Assembly (NCBI RefSeq): GCF_003054445.1
Contig: NC_042506.1
Coordinates: 2,177,501 to 2,241,500, forward strand
Length of the DNA: 64,000 nt
Source of the DNA: Pichia kudriavzevii
Lineage: Eukaryota > Ascomycota > Pichiomycetes > Pichiales > Pichiaceae
Direction: 5' to 3'
Shown: positions 10,181 through 21,226 of the stretch, one piece after another
How the letters are laid out: the number at the start of each line of letters is the position of its first letter
Position numbering within the stretch: position 1 is the stretch's first letter
Made by a program: the position numbers and the translations under genes
Notes under the pieces: model-generated
Databases searched by the model: none
Told to the model about the DNA's origin: nothing
Seen by the model: only the letters and a program-made list of their open reading frames with translations

Positions 10181-11323
10181 ATGGGGATTATGTACCCAAG
10201 AAATAGAGTACTTCAAAGGGATGCCATTGAATTAGAATCTCAGGCCGAGAGTATCTTGGAGACACAGCTAGACAAGGCCTTCAAAGATGGCACGTTACCA
10301 ATAACGATGCAGAGAATAGGCTCGAGGTACGGAGACGATCTTAAACTTCTACTCAAATTGATACTATTCAAATTGTTTGTATGGAACTCATCCACCAGGT
10401 ATGGCTTGATATTGCAGAACCTAAAAATTGCAAATACAAGTGGATCAAGACTAAATACTTGGGGGAAGGCGGTTATTTTCTTAGGTATAGTAGGGTCTTA
10501 TTTAAAGGGGAAGTTGTCCATGTTTGTTTACAGTGATTTGTTTGAGTCCTGGGAGGCTACACATCCAAAGCTGCATGGGTTAGTTAGGAAACTATCAAAG
10601 GTAGTCCCATTTATAGTAACTTTCCTCAACGTTTCGGAATTAATCAACACCGTTGTCTTTTTGATGCGGGGCGACTACATAAGGTTGTGGAACAGGATAT
10701 TTGGAATACGGTATGAGCGGGCAAATGCCAATGCAGTTGCGTTTGCATCGAATCCAGAGACGCTAAGTTACGAGTTTCAGAATCGTCAACTCTTGTGGAA
10801 TGGGATTGCCGAGTTTTTGACCAATTTATCGACAATACAGTTACCTGAATTTGTTGAGAATGCATGGAATCGGGCGAAAAAGGAAGATTGCGATCTAAGT
10901 GAGTTTCGGTCCTTGCCGGAGAGATGTTGTGTCATATGTTACAGTGAGGACCAAAGGTCGGACAAGGTGGTTGACGACCATCTAATCACTAATGCCTACA
11001 TCACGGAGTGTGGGCATATATATTGTTATTTCTGTTTGGTGAATGCAATGAGGAGAAGATGGAATTGTTTAAGGTGTGGAAAGAGAGTGGAGAGGATCGA
11101 TATTTACATGGAAGGTATGGACGAGCTCAAGGGAGATGTTGAGGAGTACTACGAGAGAGTCCGGAGCGGATCAGAGACGGAATACGAAGAAGAAGCTACC
11201 GATGATGAGGGGGAAGAAGCTACCGATGATGAGGGAGAAGAAGCTACCGATGAGGAAAAAGGGAATTGTTTGAATACCAGTGACGGCAACACTAGTGACG
11301 GTGAAGAGCAAGAAGGCGAATAA
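10181..11323 (+). CDS. PEX2: Peroxin 2, RING ubiquitin ligase of the peroxisomal membrane
   Basis: 380 residues. The N-terminus NRVLQRDAIELESQ fits the Pex2 start (RV.QLDA.ELD). The middle 60-230 has hydrophobic helices of the Pex2/Pex12 membrane domain. A C3HC4-type RING lies at about 249-305: CCVICYSED, then ECGHIYCYFC and CLRCGK. With Pex10 and Pex12 it monoubiquitinates Pex5 for receptor recycling. The C-terminus is longer than in S. cerevisiae Pex2 (271 residues): an acidic tail with three exact EEATDDEG units (11189-11260, 24-bp period) and a Glu-rich end. It is divergent from D-amino-acid oxidase. A start at 10190 (MYPRNRVLQ) is equally possible. Confidence 0.9.
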   Translation: MGIMYPRNRVLQRDAIELESQAESILETQLDKAFKDGTLPITMQRIGSRYGDDLKLLLKLILFKLFVWNSSTRYGLILQNLKIANTSGSRLNTWGKAVIFLGIVGSYLKGKLSMFVYSDLFESWEATHPKLHGLVRKLSKVVPFIVTFLNVSELINTVVFLMRGDYIRLWNRIFGIRYERANANAVAFASNPETLSYEFQNRQLLWNGIAEFLTNLSTIQLPEFVENAWNRAKKEDCDLSEFRSLPERCCVICYSEDQRSDKVVDDHLITNAYITECGHIYCYFCLVNAMRRRWNCLRCGKRVERIDIYMEGMDELKGDVEEYYERVRSGSETEYEEEATDDEGEEATDDEGEEATDEEKGNCLNTSDGNTSDGEEQEGE

Positions 11324-12519
11324 TTCGAAGACAAAGGCGTATTTGCGTTGTAGCTGCAGACCATGTCTGCAAAATCATACGAAAAGGTTACAGCCATGCA
11401 CAACCTTAATTCGCATATGCCACCATGTCGGAGACAAGAACCGGGAAATCGCTTGTATATGCATTATTAGCAGCACATATTGCAATCTAGCCGGATTATT
11501 AGTTCGTGTTTAGGTTTCGGTTATTGGCATGAACTTTTCCCTCCATGTGTAATGTCAGGTATTAGCAAGACTGTATACCGCAAAGAGAATTGACAGAGAA
11601 TAGTTTCTACTGTCAGGTGCCATACATGGTACCAAGAAAAGCAAAACTGATAAAGCTTATCTGACATTGTCGATGGACCAAACATCCCCAGTGAGGAACT
11701 CATCTCCAAGAGCACCTGCAACTAGCACTTGTCTGCAGGAGGTGTATTGTTGTATAAAATAGACCATTCCACATGTATGCACAGGCAAGCTACAACTAGA
11801 CCTGTAGATAATAGAAATGCGGACTCTCTACAGAGAAGAAGAGGAGGCGCACTATACGCTATGGGGGTGTTTAAGCATGCCACTCATACAAAAGTGCAGC
11901 ATGAACGGAAAACTTAGCAATTATAAAAACAAGTTGGTGGCAATGTGTCCTTCACAACAATAGCAACCAATACGAATTGTAAAACTATGCAGCAAGACGT
12001 CCACAAACATATGCATGCGTTGCATGCAGACCCCCGAAAACGGTTAATCTTTTCGATGTTGGTTTTTGGAAGCAGCGCAGGAAAACGCCGCCCCTTCGGT
12101 AGATGCGTGCACAAAAAGTGCAATGAGAAGAAATGGTAGAAAAGAGACGATATTCAGATTCAGGATGGAAATTTCGAGATCTTAGTTAGTGGAAGTAGAA
12201 GAACCGAGAACAAAGTGAAATGCGGGAGGAACAAAGGGGGGATGTTGTTGTCTCGTGAGGCCATGGAGGGATTCGGCTATCCCCCCCCCCCCTAGAGTGA
12301 CAAGAGCACAAGGTTTCGGATTAGGATGGCCATTCGTAACAGAGCAGTACACTAAGTAGGTTGCAATTGGCAAGTAGAAATTAATAATTAATAGTAAAAA
12401 CTATAAAATATAATATACAAAAATACGCAAAGCGTGTCGAAATCAACAAGCTATCTCAGAAGTGAAATGGGGGGGATGTTACAGTAAAGGGAGTTGAGAG
12501 TAAGGTCATCGTTTGACAC
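11324..12519. other. Gene-poor region between PEX2 and the first GPI wall gene
   Basis: About 1.2 kb in which PEX2 and the wall gene converge. Open frames of 60-84 codons overlap on both strands without domains or codon bias. A run of twelve C lies at 12281-12292. The 12380-12420 stretch is very A/T-rich, fitting a 3' end for the wall gene. Nothing else recognised. Confidence 0.55.
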
Positions 12520-13833
12520 TTAGAAAAGCATGGATAACATGATAGTTAAACCGGTGAAGATAGATGATGCCTTCAATGAAGCTGCTGCACCTTCGAAAGT
12601 GGAAGCTTCAGTTGGGTTGACTGGAACAGTGCTTTCCTTTGGTGAGAGGGAGGAGACAGAAGAAACGGTGGTACCTGGGATGGTTGGTTCAACTGGAGCT
12701 TTGGTGGTTGGAGTGACAGTAGCTGGAGTACCGGTGGTAGCTGGAGTAGCTGGAGTACCAGTAGTACCTGAAGCAGTAGGCTTGACTGGGTTGACAGGAG
12801 TGTATTCCTTGGTGGTGGTGTAAGTGGTCAAAGTGACAACATTGTTTGTAGTATATTCGGTGGTGATAACTTCGGTATGAGTGATGGTGGTAACATCAGT
12901 TGGAAGTGGGCAGTATGTAGTGTAAGTTGTTTCCTTTTCGGTGACGGTGGTTAAGCCGGTAGTGACTGGAACTTCAGTACACTTGTGGTCCAAACAGGAG
13001 GTGACGGTGACAACAGTAGTCTCATAGGTGGTTGTCAATGGACAGTATGTGGTGTAGGTGGTGTCCTTCTCGGTGACAGTAGTTAAGCCAGTAACCACAG
13101 GGAGTTCGGTACACTTGTTGTCGGAACAAGAGGTGATGGTGACAATGGTGGTTTCCTTGGTGGTGACTGGTTCATAAGTAGTACACTTATCGTCGGAACA
13201 GGAGGTGATGACACCAGTGGTAGTAGAAGTAGTGGTTGTGACAGAACCAGAACCGGAGGAGGTGCCAGTAGTTGATTCGCTGGTTGGTTCAGATGTTGGT
13301 TCAGAGGTTGGTTCGGTAGAGCCAGAGGAGGAAGTGGTGGTGGAGGTCGAGGTGGTGACGCCGGAAGGAACAGAGAAGGTAGCAGTGACGGTGATAGCAA
13401 AGGTTTGGTCTTCTCTCTTTTCAATCAATTGAGGTAGACCTTGCAAGCCAACGTCAAAGACAGCAACATATGAGTCCAAGTCGCTAGTGAGTGCACCGGA
13501 GATGTTAACCTTTGCGGCTTCGTCGTCTGCGCTGAAGTCAATGTCTGCAGAAAGGGACAAGACATCGGACTCCATCTGTGAGGTGACTTCAAATGGAGTA
13601 CCTGAAGGAGAATAGACGCCGGAGGATGCGCCTGGGGTGAAGGTGAAATCGCCATCACCGGAGCAGTCAATGTCAAAGCTGGTGAAGCCGGAGTTAGGCA
13701 AGTTCAAGTTGAAGTAGACCTGACCGTCATAGAAGTAACCTGAACCACTTGGAACAAAGGAGGAGTTTGAGTATGTGACAGCAGTTGCGGAACCCGCTAA
13801 TGCCAAAGCTTGAGCGATTTGAGTGAACTTCAT
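12520..13833 (-). CDS. GPI-anchored cell-wall/adhesin-like protein (paralogue 1)
   Basis: 437 residues. Signal peptide MKFTQIAQALALAGSATA; a folded N-terminal part to about 138; then a dibasic LIEKRED at 139-140, a Kex2-type site. A Ser/Thr-rich region follows with repeats of the pattern SCxDxKCT...TTVTEKxTTYTTYCPL (three Cys-pair motifs, two YCPL), then a Thr/Pro/Ala linker and a hydrophobic tail (SIFTGLTIMLSMLF) for GPI addition. The repeats resemble those of Candida Hwp1/Eap1-like wall proteins. Shares the first 18 residues almost exactly, and the N-terminal layout and repeat, with the gene at 19319-20518. Role in adhesion or wall structure is inference; the N-domain family was not recognised. 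Confidence 0.85.
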   Translation of the reverse strand: MKFTQIAQALALAGSATAVTYSNSSFVPSGSGYFYDGQVYFNLNLPNSGFTSFDIDCSGDGDFTFTPGASSGVYSPSGTPFEVTSQMESDVLSLSADIDFSADDEAAKVNISGALTSDLDSYVAVFDVGLQGLPQLIEKREDQTFAITVTATFSVPSGVTTSTSTTTSSSGSTEPTSEPTSEPTSESTTGTSSGSGSVTTTTSTTTGVITSCSDDKCTTYEPVTTKETTIVTITSCSDNKCTELPVVTGLTTVTEKDTTYTTYCPLTTTYETTVVTVTSCLDHKCTEVPVTTGLTTVTEKETTYTTYCPLPTDVTTITHTEVITTEYTTNNVVTLTTYTTTKEYTPVNPVKPTASGTTGTPATPATTGTPATVTPTTKAPVEPTIPGTTVSSVSSLSPKESTVPVNPTEASTFEGAAASLKASSIFTGLTIMLSMLF

Positions 13834-14350
13834 AGTTAAGAAGGTATATAAAGCGAAAGACTGAGTTGTTTAACGGAGAGTCTAAAGGAGCAGGTAGAAA
13901 GAAAGACAAGAGAGAAAAAGAGATGCAAGGACGGAAGTATAGACATCTCAGGACCCTTTCAACTTTAGTAATGGGTAGTAGCAGGGGAGAACCAGAGACC
14001 TTTTTATACACCCAAATATGAACAACCAATATCAACTCCAAGGGAGAGCACGATAAGTCCATTCCAACGCGTCCTTAAATCAAAGACAATCAGACGTGCT
14101 CCTCAATAGGCAATGACAAAACCCAACCACTCGCAAACTGCACGAGGAAACGATCTGCGTAGATTTTGCTCTAACTTTTATTTGTTTGGCTCTATTGTTG
14201 TTTTTTCCTCGGTTTTTGGCTGTCGGTTAATTACAATAACCTGCCTAATACGCCACCCTCATTCAAGATGGTGACGCTACTTCTCTGCACCGGGAGATCA
14301 ATAAGATCAACATATATTATCCATTTGCAACCACAGAGAAGCTACAACTA

Positions 14351-14410
14351 CCACGTCCCATGTGTCGCCACGTCCCATGTCGCCACCACGTCCCATGTGC
14401 CACCACGTCG
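14351..14410. repeat. Tandem CCACGTCCCATGT units
   Basis: Copies start at 14351, 14368, 14386 and 14403 (last partial: CCACGTCG), period 17-18. Each has the core CACGTC, an E-box-like half. Confidence 0.85.
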
Positions 14411-14432
14411 CAGATCATATGAAGTAAAGTGG

Positions 14433-14527
14433 AGTGCAGTATAGTGCAGTATAGTGCAGTATAATAGTGCCTAGTATAGTACAGCATTATAGAGCCTAGT
14501 GTAGAGCATAGCGGTTTAGTGCAGTGG
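14433..14527. repeat. 10-bp tandem AGTGCAGTAT units decaying to degenerate copies
   Basis: Three exact units at 14433-14462, then degenerate AGTATAGTAC / CTAGTGTAGAGC variants up to about 14527. It directly follows the CCACGTCCCATGT array. A CAG/TATAG alternation continues on the same strand. Confidence 0.8.
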
Positions 14528-16924
14528 CGTGTCGACCAATTGACAAACTAGTATACTATAATGTGCCTGTTGATATCTCCCCCGTTTAGTGTGTACGAAA
14601 TGGAAAATCATTAAAACCCTGGATCGGCATCTAATCTTGCCTCAAATTCAAGCTCTGCATGTGAAATCAAGAGCAATCCAAAAGTTAGATCCTAATTATC
14701 GCATCACTCTAGTGCATGGTCCCTGCATGGATCTTCGTTTGCAACTGTCGCGTTATTGCGCGTTCGCTTTTTCGCCTCCTAATTGGCTCGCCAGCGCGGG
14801 GGCCAGTGGACCATTGATCTACTAGTTCCATTGTCAAGTGTTGTATGCGCACGTGTAAGGCGTAATTTTAACTTTATTTTCGTACAGCAAAGAAAAAGAA
14901 AATACACTGTTGACAAAAAAAAAAAAAAAAATTTAAAAAAAAAACCTCTCTGTTGCTTTTTGCCCCCCCTTCAATGTTTACTTTTTCTCTCTGATAACAT
15001 ATCACCTCTTACATACAGGTGATGATCATCGAATCCCTATCCTCTGCTTTCTATTGTTCAACTCCTATTCTTACTCTTTGCCAATTTTTATACTCACCTC
15101 GTTTGTTTGTAAATCATCTATCATCTCTCCAACATACACTGCCACCACCTGACCTGTCGATGTTCGGGTGTTTGTATCCTACTTGTAACGATGTACTCCT
15201 CCCCCCCCTTTTCCCCTTGAGCCCTCTCACGCCTCCTCATTTTGCCTCAAATTGCAGTTGCCAATTTGGCCAGATCGCGAAAACCCCCGCGATTGGGTTT
15301 GAAAAATCACGCACTGGAATTTTCAAACGAAAAAAAAAAAATACTGTAAAAAGCAAAACACCGATAATTGATGACCCACACGAAAAGTTTCCCGAGGGAA
15401 CGAAATTTTAAATCGCCAAGACTTTATGACCTTCTAAAGTGAGAATCCAGTAACGGTGATCCAATTATCCCGTAATTTGTTGCCGTAAATCGGGCCTAAT
15501 TTCATGGGCTTCCACTATATGTTGTGGAAGTCGTCATACTAGTGAATGGACTATTGTATCTTGTTTTTGACCTTGCGGGTTGGGTGTTTCCCTTCTCCAA
15601 TGACCTTCAGCTCTTGAATTGCCCGTTCATGGCGTATGAACATGTCATATTCATGGCTTGAATTACATTTTCAAGGTTTTTTTTTTCTCCAAAAAAAAGT
15701 AAACTCAAATACGTATAATACGTATAATATGTAAAATACTTATAATAAGTGAAATAGGCCATTTTCTCTATTCTGCTGCAAATGGTGTGTGCACTTGATG
15801 AAACGAAATCTTTGTATTTTTCGGCTTGTTCGTCCCTCTTGTGTCCACCCTTCATAAGAGGACACCGTTAGTTCACCCCTCGATTTCAGTATCGGGAATT
15901 TGAAAGTTTACCGATATACTGGCACAGTACAATAAGGAGTATCTCTTCAAATGTAGCAGGCGGCAGCAAGAGTGGCAACGGAAACACTGGTTCCTCCTCA
16001 TGGAGGTCTTCAGCTTGCGCTGTATCCTAACTCTTCACCAGCAGACATTCCCTGGAACTACTAATACGCACTGTTTTGTGTTAATATTCCCCCCAGTAAT
16101 TGGTTAGGAGACACATTTCTCTCTCCATAGAGCGGCCTGTGATTGGAATAATGGGTCGTGCCCAACTCAAACGGCAATACATAGCCAAACGTTCCATATT
16201 GTCATGACCACCAGCATCAACGCTATTTGGTCGTAGTTTGGTTTAAATAACGAGATATCGACAGTCTGTTGTTGTGCGCTTTCAGTAGGCATTGTAAGTT
16301 AGTCGTGGTACATGGTGAGAGACCCTCTTCCACCATGTATGCATGGCTGGCTATATTTTGTATCCAAATGCTACCAGGGAGCGTTTATAAGATAACGGCC
16401 TGTTGGAAACGAGGCTGAACATGGTATGGCAAGTTGCAGCAATTTCGTTTCTTTTTGTTTACCGCCATGTGTGGTGATTTAAAAATAGACACTACTATAT
16501 TTAAAAGCTCTATTGATCTCCCCCATCAGCTTCTCTCCTTCTACAGTGGTGCAAACATCCCCCATTGGGAACTCTTCTTACCCTTGGTTACCACTTGGAA
16601 AGGTTATGGATACATCAGACATGAACAGCCACTAGTCATATCCTCTACAGACACTACAATAGCCGAGGGTATACTCGATAAAATGGTAGCAACAGCGGCC
16701 ATAGCATGACCATCTTCCACGAACGCTATATAGACACAGTGCTCCGTCCCGTTTGAACAGTACAACCAACAACAGACAATACAAAACTGTGGTCGGCAAC
16801 ATCACCGCCAACCAGCACCACCCGCAGGAACTGGCGTCTTTTGTTTGTGCCACTCCCCCAAAAGAGATAAATAGAGCTGCCTGGTGTCGACATCCATCCG
16901 CGGCTGATAGGAGGCGCACCCTCA

Positions 16925-16934
16925 GTCACGTGAC
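16925..16934. promoter_or_regulatory. GTCACGTGAC palindrome (CACGTG-type site)
   Basis: Perfect 10-bp palindrome fitting the Cbf1/bHLH consensus RTCACRTG. It lies 3.1 kb upstream of the first wall gene and 2.4 kb downstream of the second; use is unknown. Confidence 0.45.
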
Positions 16935-19318
16935 GCGGCGGTGATTAAAAAATTGTGGCCCTTTAGAGGCGGCGGCGGCGGCTATGGTGTTTCCGCTTTC
17001 TCGCTTTTTCTCGCCTGTCTGCATCGACCGCCGTCGCGACTTTGTAGTTTTTTTTTGTTTTTTTTTTTTTTTGCCCACAAGAGACGCATCTCTATCGAGG
17101 TGTGCGTCGATCTACCCCAAAGAGGGAATCTCCGCAAGCCTCGGTCAAGTCCCTGTAGATCCCTGGGTCTAGTAGCGAGCCTAGAAGTCCAAAAGGAGAA
17201 TAGCGTGCATTCTAATTAGTGGTGCTGCAGGAGTACTCTACGCCTTTCGTAGTTGGGCTTGGTAATGTAGTGCAGATATTCCATCTAAGTCTAGTTTGCA
17301 TCTGCAGTTGCATTTACGTTCCGTTTTCGGTTTCAGCTACAGTTGCAGTTGTAACTCTACAAAATTCGACGTTTACTCAACAACGTCATTGAATAAAACG
17401 TAAACATGATTGTACATTATTTTCTATTGTTCTGTTTGGCACAGCTGTATTGTCTTGTCTAGATGTTACCTTCCCTCACCTCCCCCTTTGTAATAGAAGT
17501 TAATTGCTCACTAGTGATAGAAGAAACGAGGTGTACAAAGTAATAAACTCCCCCAAGGGTCAAGGAGACTCCCAATTCGGTTCCCCGGCAATGCAGAATG
17601 GTCACGTTTTCGTCCTTGGGAAGGCGGCGGAACAAGTACATGGAGAGGCTTTGGATGGAAATAGGCAACTTTGGCTTGCCACCCTGCCATAACAGCAAGG
17701 CCACGTACAGTATGCAGTAGGAAAAATGGTGTCTGAGTGCATTGTACCTTGTTGCATATGGCTAGCAGAGTTGTAATCAGCTTCTTCACCTTCACACCAG
17801 GCGGAGATCAAACCCCTGTCAGCGGTACCAACTACTAGAGAAAATGCCCGTGGTTGTTTAGATTCCACTCTGCTGGCGAACTTAGTATTGCCAGTTTCGT
17901 ATGCACAACTAACAACCTCTTATGTACATAAAGCCAGCAAACACTTCTCTTTGGTAAATACACTACAGATATATGTACTACTTTGGATTGGTTATGCATG
18001 TTGTTTTCTTTTTGCACAAAGTTGATCCATGAGGTTACACATTTCTCATGCACAACCCAAGGCCTTGTACTTGTGTTGCAGAGTTTATGCACCAAAACAC
18101 CATCTTTGCCACAGAGTGGAGATCTAAAGACACACTGGTGCATATCGTTACCTCCAGAACAACAGACTCTGTGAATCGGTCACAGCCCGCAGTGGCCAAC
18201 ATTGTTAGCCTCTTGCGCCTTGTGACATGGAGTAGTGCAGTGTGAGAACTAGTACACAGTAAGAACCACTGGTTATACAGTGGTGCAAGGCAAGGTGTAT
18301 ACTAAGACCGAAATGCTTGTACCGCCCCCATTGAAGCAAAAGTAATTGACGTAGTAGGTTTCCAGTTTCTTACATGTGGCAATGTAGCAAATCCAGAAAA
18401 AAAAAACAATGGTACCCTTTAGGAGACACTTTAGGGAAGATCTGCCGTGGATTGGTATAAGCAACCCCTTTGGCTACGTCAACTAGTGCACGCACGTATG
18501 CACACACATACCACCTACACCTGGAACTGAAAATAGACTATACAATCGGGAAGGCATAACAACCAAAAGGTTACCGGTCTTGACTCAACTTGCTCCTGAC
18601 ATAAAGATGAAACGAAATATCCAACACAGAACCTACCTAGTTATACTACATCAGATAGAAAAGGGTGAAGGAGAAGGGCAGCCAAAACAAAGGGTGGCAA
18701 CCAAACAGAGAAAATATACATGCACTTCGGTAATTTCTCAGCATGATGCTATTTTCATGCAAAAAACTCTAACCACAGGGAGCGGTTGGGCCGGCTCGAT
18801 AGGTGTGGAGATAAAGCTTGTTTACAATCAGATCATACACAAAGCTTAGCTATTGAGCTTATCAAAATGTCTGTAGATGCCTTTACTCGACTTGCACTGG
18901 CATATACCGGTGAAACCGCAACTCTAGGGCCATGTCTGACGCACCAGTCAGGGAGGTATACATTGTTAGCCAATGCGAGGTGTGGTAGACTCTATAAACA
19001 TTAAATTATTACACGGAGTGCAGATTTTCACTGACGTCAGTCTAAACAGTGTAGCCATATATTAGTAGCAATCTAACAATATGTAATATGCGACCCCGTA
19101 TGACAAAAAGAAAATGTTTTGATTAAAAGGTGTAAAAAAAGATATTTAAATTATAAAGTTGTGACGAATTAGAAACAGGGTATGAAGTAAGATAAAACAC
19201 TTGGAGAAAACAAAATGCTTCGAAATCAAAGCATCCATGAAAAAAAAATTAAATTAAATGGTTAACTGACTAGGTTAATAAATGAGGTATCATTTGTAGC
19301 TTAAATGAAATCCTAGAC

Positions 19319-20518
19319 TTATAATAAGAAGGTCAATAAGAAGGTTAAGCCGGCGAAAACTGTAGTAGCCTTGACTGCTGGAGCTGCACCCTCGAAGGTG
19401 GATGCTTCCTCAGATGGGTTAGATGGTGCTTGAGAACTTGCAGAAGTTACAGAAGTAACAGTGGTTGGTTGTTTGGTTGGTTGTTCGGTTGGCTTTTCAG
19501 TAGTTGGTGCTGCAGTTGGCTTTTCAGTAGTTGGTGCTGCAGTTGGCTTAGAAGTTTCTTCAGTAGTCAATGGGCAGTAAGTAGTGTAGGTGGTCTCATT
19601 TTCAGTGACAGTGGTGACACCAGTAGTGACTGGAACTTCGGTACACTTATCTTCGGAACAAGAGGTGACAGTAATAACTGTAGTTTCACGAGTAGTGACA
19701 GTAGTTAATGGGCAGTATGTGGTGTAGGTAGTGTCCTTTTCAGTTACAGTGGTGACACCAGTAGTGACTGGAACTTCGGTACACTTGTCTTCGGAACAAG
19801 AGGTGATGGTGATGACGGTAGTTTCTTGGGTGGTGACGGTACTCAATGGACAGTATGTGGTGTAGGTGGTGTCCTTTTCAGTGACGGTTGTTAAGCCTGT
19901 AGTGACTGGAACATCGGTACACTTGTCATCAGAACAAGAGGTGACGGTGATGACAGTAGTCTCTTGGGTAGTGATGGTACCGGAGGTGGTTGGTGGTGGA
20001 GTGGTGGTGGAGTTGGAGCTAGATGAAGTGGTTGGACCAGATGGAGAAGAAGATGTAGCAGTGATAACAAGGTCAAAGGTTTGGTCTTCTCTCTTTTGAA
20101 TCTGTTCAGGTAAACCTTCCAAGATAACCTGTAAATCAATAACGTAAGCATCTAGTGCTTCAGTGATTTTACCATTGAAGGAAACATCAATGGATTCTTG
20201 TGGAGAAGAAAACTGGACATCATTGCCGTCGATTTCAAGGTAGTTGCTTGGGAAGTGAGTGACCACTTCAAAAGGAGTTCCTGCTGGAGAGTAGACTGCC
20301 GATGCAGTTTCTTGGTCAATGCTAGCACCGGTGATGTCATTAGATTCTCTGTAAATTTCAAAGTTGGTGAAGCCGGAGTTTGGTAACGAGACGCTGTAGT
20401 AGACTGTACCGTTGTAGAAGTAACCACTACCACTTGGAACGTAGGAAGAGTTGGAGTATGTAGCAGCAGTTGCAGATCCTGCTAGTGCTAAAGCTTGTGC
20501 AATTTGTGTAAACTTCAT
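19319..20518 (-). CDS. GPI-anchored cell-wall/adhesin-like protein (paralogue 2)
   Basis: 399 residues, paralogue of the gene at 12520-13833: nearly the same signal peptide, YSNSSYVPSGSGYFYNG after it, and QIQKREDQTF with the dibasic site at 142-143. Three well-kept repeats of about 46 residues (SCSDDKCTDVP...TTVTEKDTTYTTYCPL), each with three Cys. Then KPTAAPTTE / TEQPTKQPT linkers and a hydrophobic tail (KATTVFAGLTFLLTFLL), the GPI signal. Compared with paralogue 1 the repeat region is more regular and the N-domain has diverged. Both lie on the minus strand 5.5 kb apart, so they arose by duplication. Its own upstream region is only about 0.7 kb. Confidence 0.85.
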   Translation of the reverse strand: MKFTQIAQALALAGSATAATYSNSSYVPSGSGYFYNGTVYYSVSLPNSGFTNFEIYRESNDITGASIDQETASAVYSPAGTPFEVVTHFPSNYLEIDGNDVQFSSPQESIDVSFNGKITEALDAYVIDLQVILEGLPEQIQKREDQTFDLVITATSSSPSGPTTSSSSNSTTTPPPTTSGTITTQETTVITVTSCSDDKCTDVPVTTGLTTVTEKDTTYTTYCPLSTVTTQETTVITITSCSEDKCTEVPVTTGVTTVTEKDTTYTTYCPLTTVTTRETTVITVTSCSEDKCTEVPVTTGVTTVTENETTYTTYCPLTTEETSKPTAAPTTEKPTAAPTTEKPTEQPTKQPTTVTSVTSASSQAPSNPSEEASTFEGAAPAVKATTVFAGLTFLLTFLL

Positions 20519-21226
20519 TATGTATGGTTTGTTTTAGCGAGTGACTGTTATGGTATAAAAAGAAAATACAACAAGTAAAAAACTCCGAGAACATATGCCT
20601 ATAAGATGGTGGGGATGCTGGTTTATATAGACCTCTCGATGCTAGCCTTAGTAGTGGTGATGAATACTGCATGGCTACAAAGAGAGAGGGAGAGACAAAT
20701 ATGGTAACTCCACACGTAAATAACCAAAGGTAAACAAAGACGGAAACCTCTGGAAAAAAAAGAGGGCTATACTATCACAAAGCTTAAAGCTAAAGCCGTA
20801 TTTATAGAAATATTATCTGAAAATAGCAACTTAAAGGGGAAAGGCCCTCACCTTACCTAACAACTCTGGCAAAACAGAGGTGACAGATGCACGTCACTCC
20901 TACAAGAAAGGTCAACATTCGGCAATTCACCCTTAGGAATTAGCAAATTCTCCTTTGTGTCCCCTCCCTCCTCTTTCAGCTTCCTGGCGTTGTTGTTGCA
21001 GAGAGCGCCGGGGTTTGGTATTGGAATCTCGGATAGAGTAGTACTCGGTTCTATTTCCAGTATTCGACATGCAATGTACACACTGCGTTAATTAGATACA
21101 CAAAAATGTAAACAAAAAGACGCAAACAAAGCTTAAAAAAAGAAACATACACGAGAAAATGATTGGCATCCTTAGAATTTGTTTGTTTGTTTGTTTGTTG
21201 TTATTTTTTTTAGTTCTCAGCTAACA
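20519..21226. other. Upstream region of GPI paralogue 2
   Basis: 708 bases with no supportable gene. It carries a GTTT microsatellite at 21180-21200 next to the ALR1 3' end, and short A-tracts around 20755. Confidence 0.6.

Larger units (their letters stand above)
13834..19318. other. ~5.5-kb intergenic region upstream of the first GPI wall gene
   Basis: No convincing gene in about 5.5 kb, very long for this otherwise dense window. It contains tandem motifs (14351-14410, 14433-14527), long A and T tracts (about 14917-14950; 17048-17071), a GGC run (16968-16982), GTCACGTGAC at 16925-16934 and a CRE-like TGACGTCA at 19032-19039. A pyrimidine-rich stretch followed by an ATG near 15019 looks like a plus-strand promoter but its frame (130 codons) has no domain. 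Adhesin genes such as FLO11 are known for very long promoters with regulatory non-coding RNAs; that this is such a promoter is inference. Confidence 0.55.

Noticed and set aside
13083-13432. Open frames antisense and out of frame within the Thr-rich repeats of the wall protein
   Set aside because: Low-complexity repeats leave other frames open; not independent genes.
15019-15411. 130-codon plus-strand frame in the long intergenic region
   Set aside because: Leu/Pro/Ser-rich, follows pyrimidine-rich DNA, no domain or paralogue recognised.
13834-19318. Centromere in the gene-poor segment
   Set aside because: No long inverted repeat, no CDE-like block and no strong continuous AT trough were visible.
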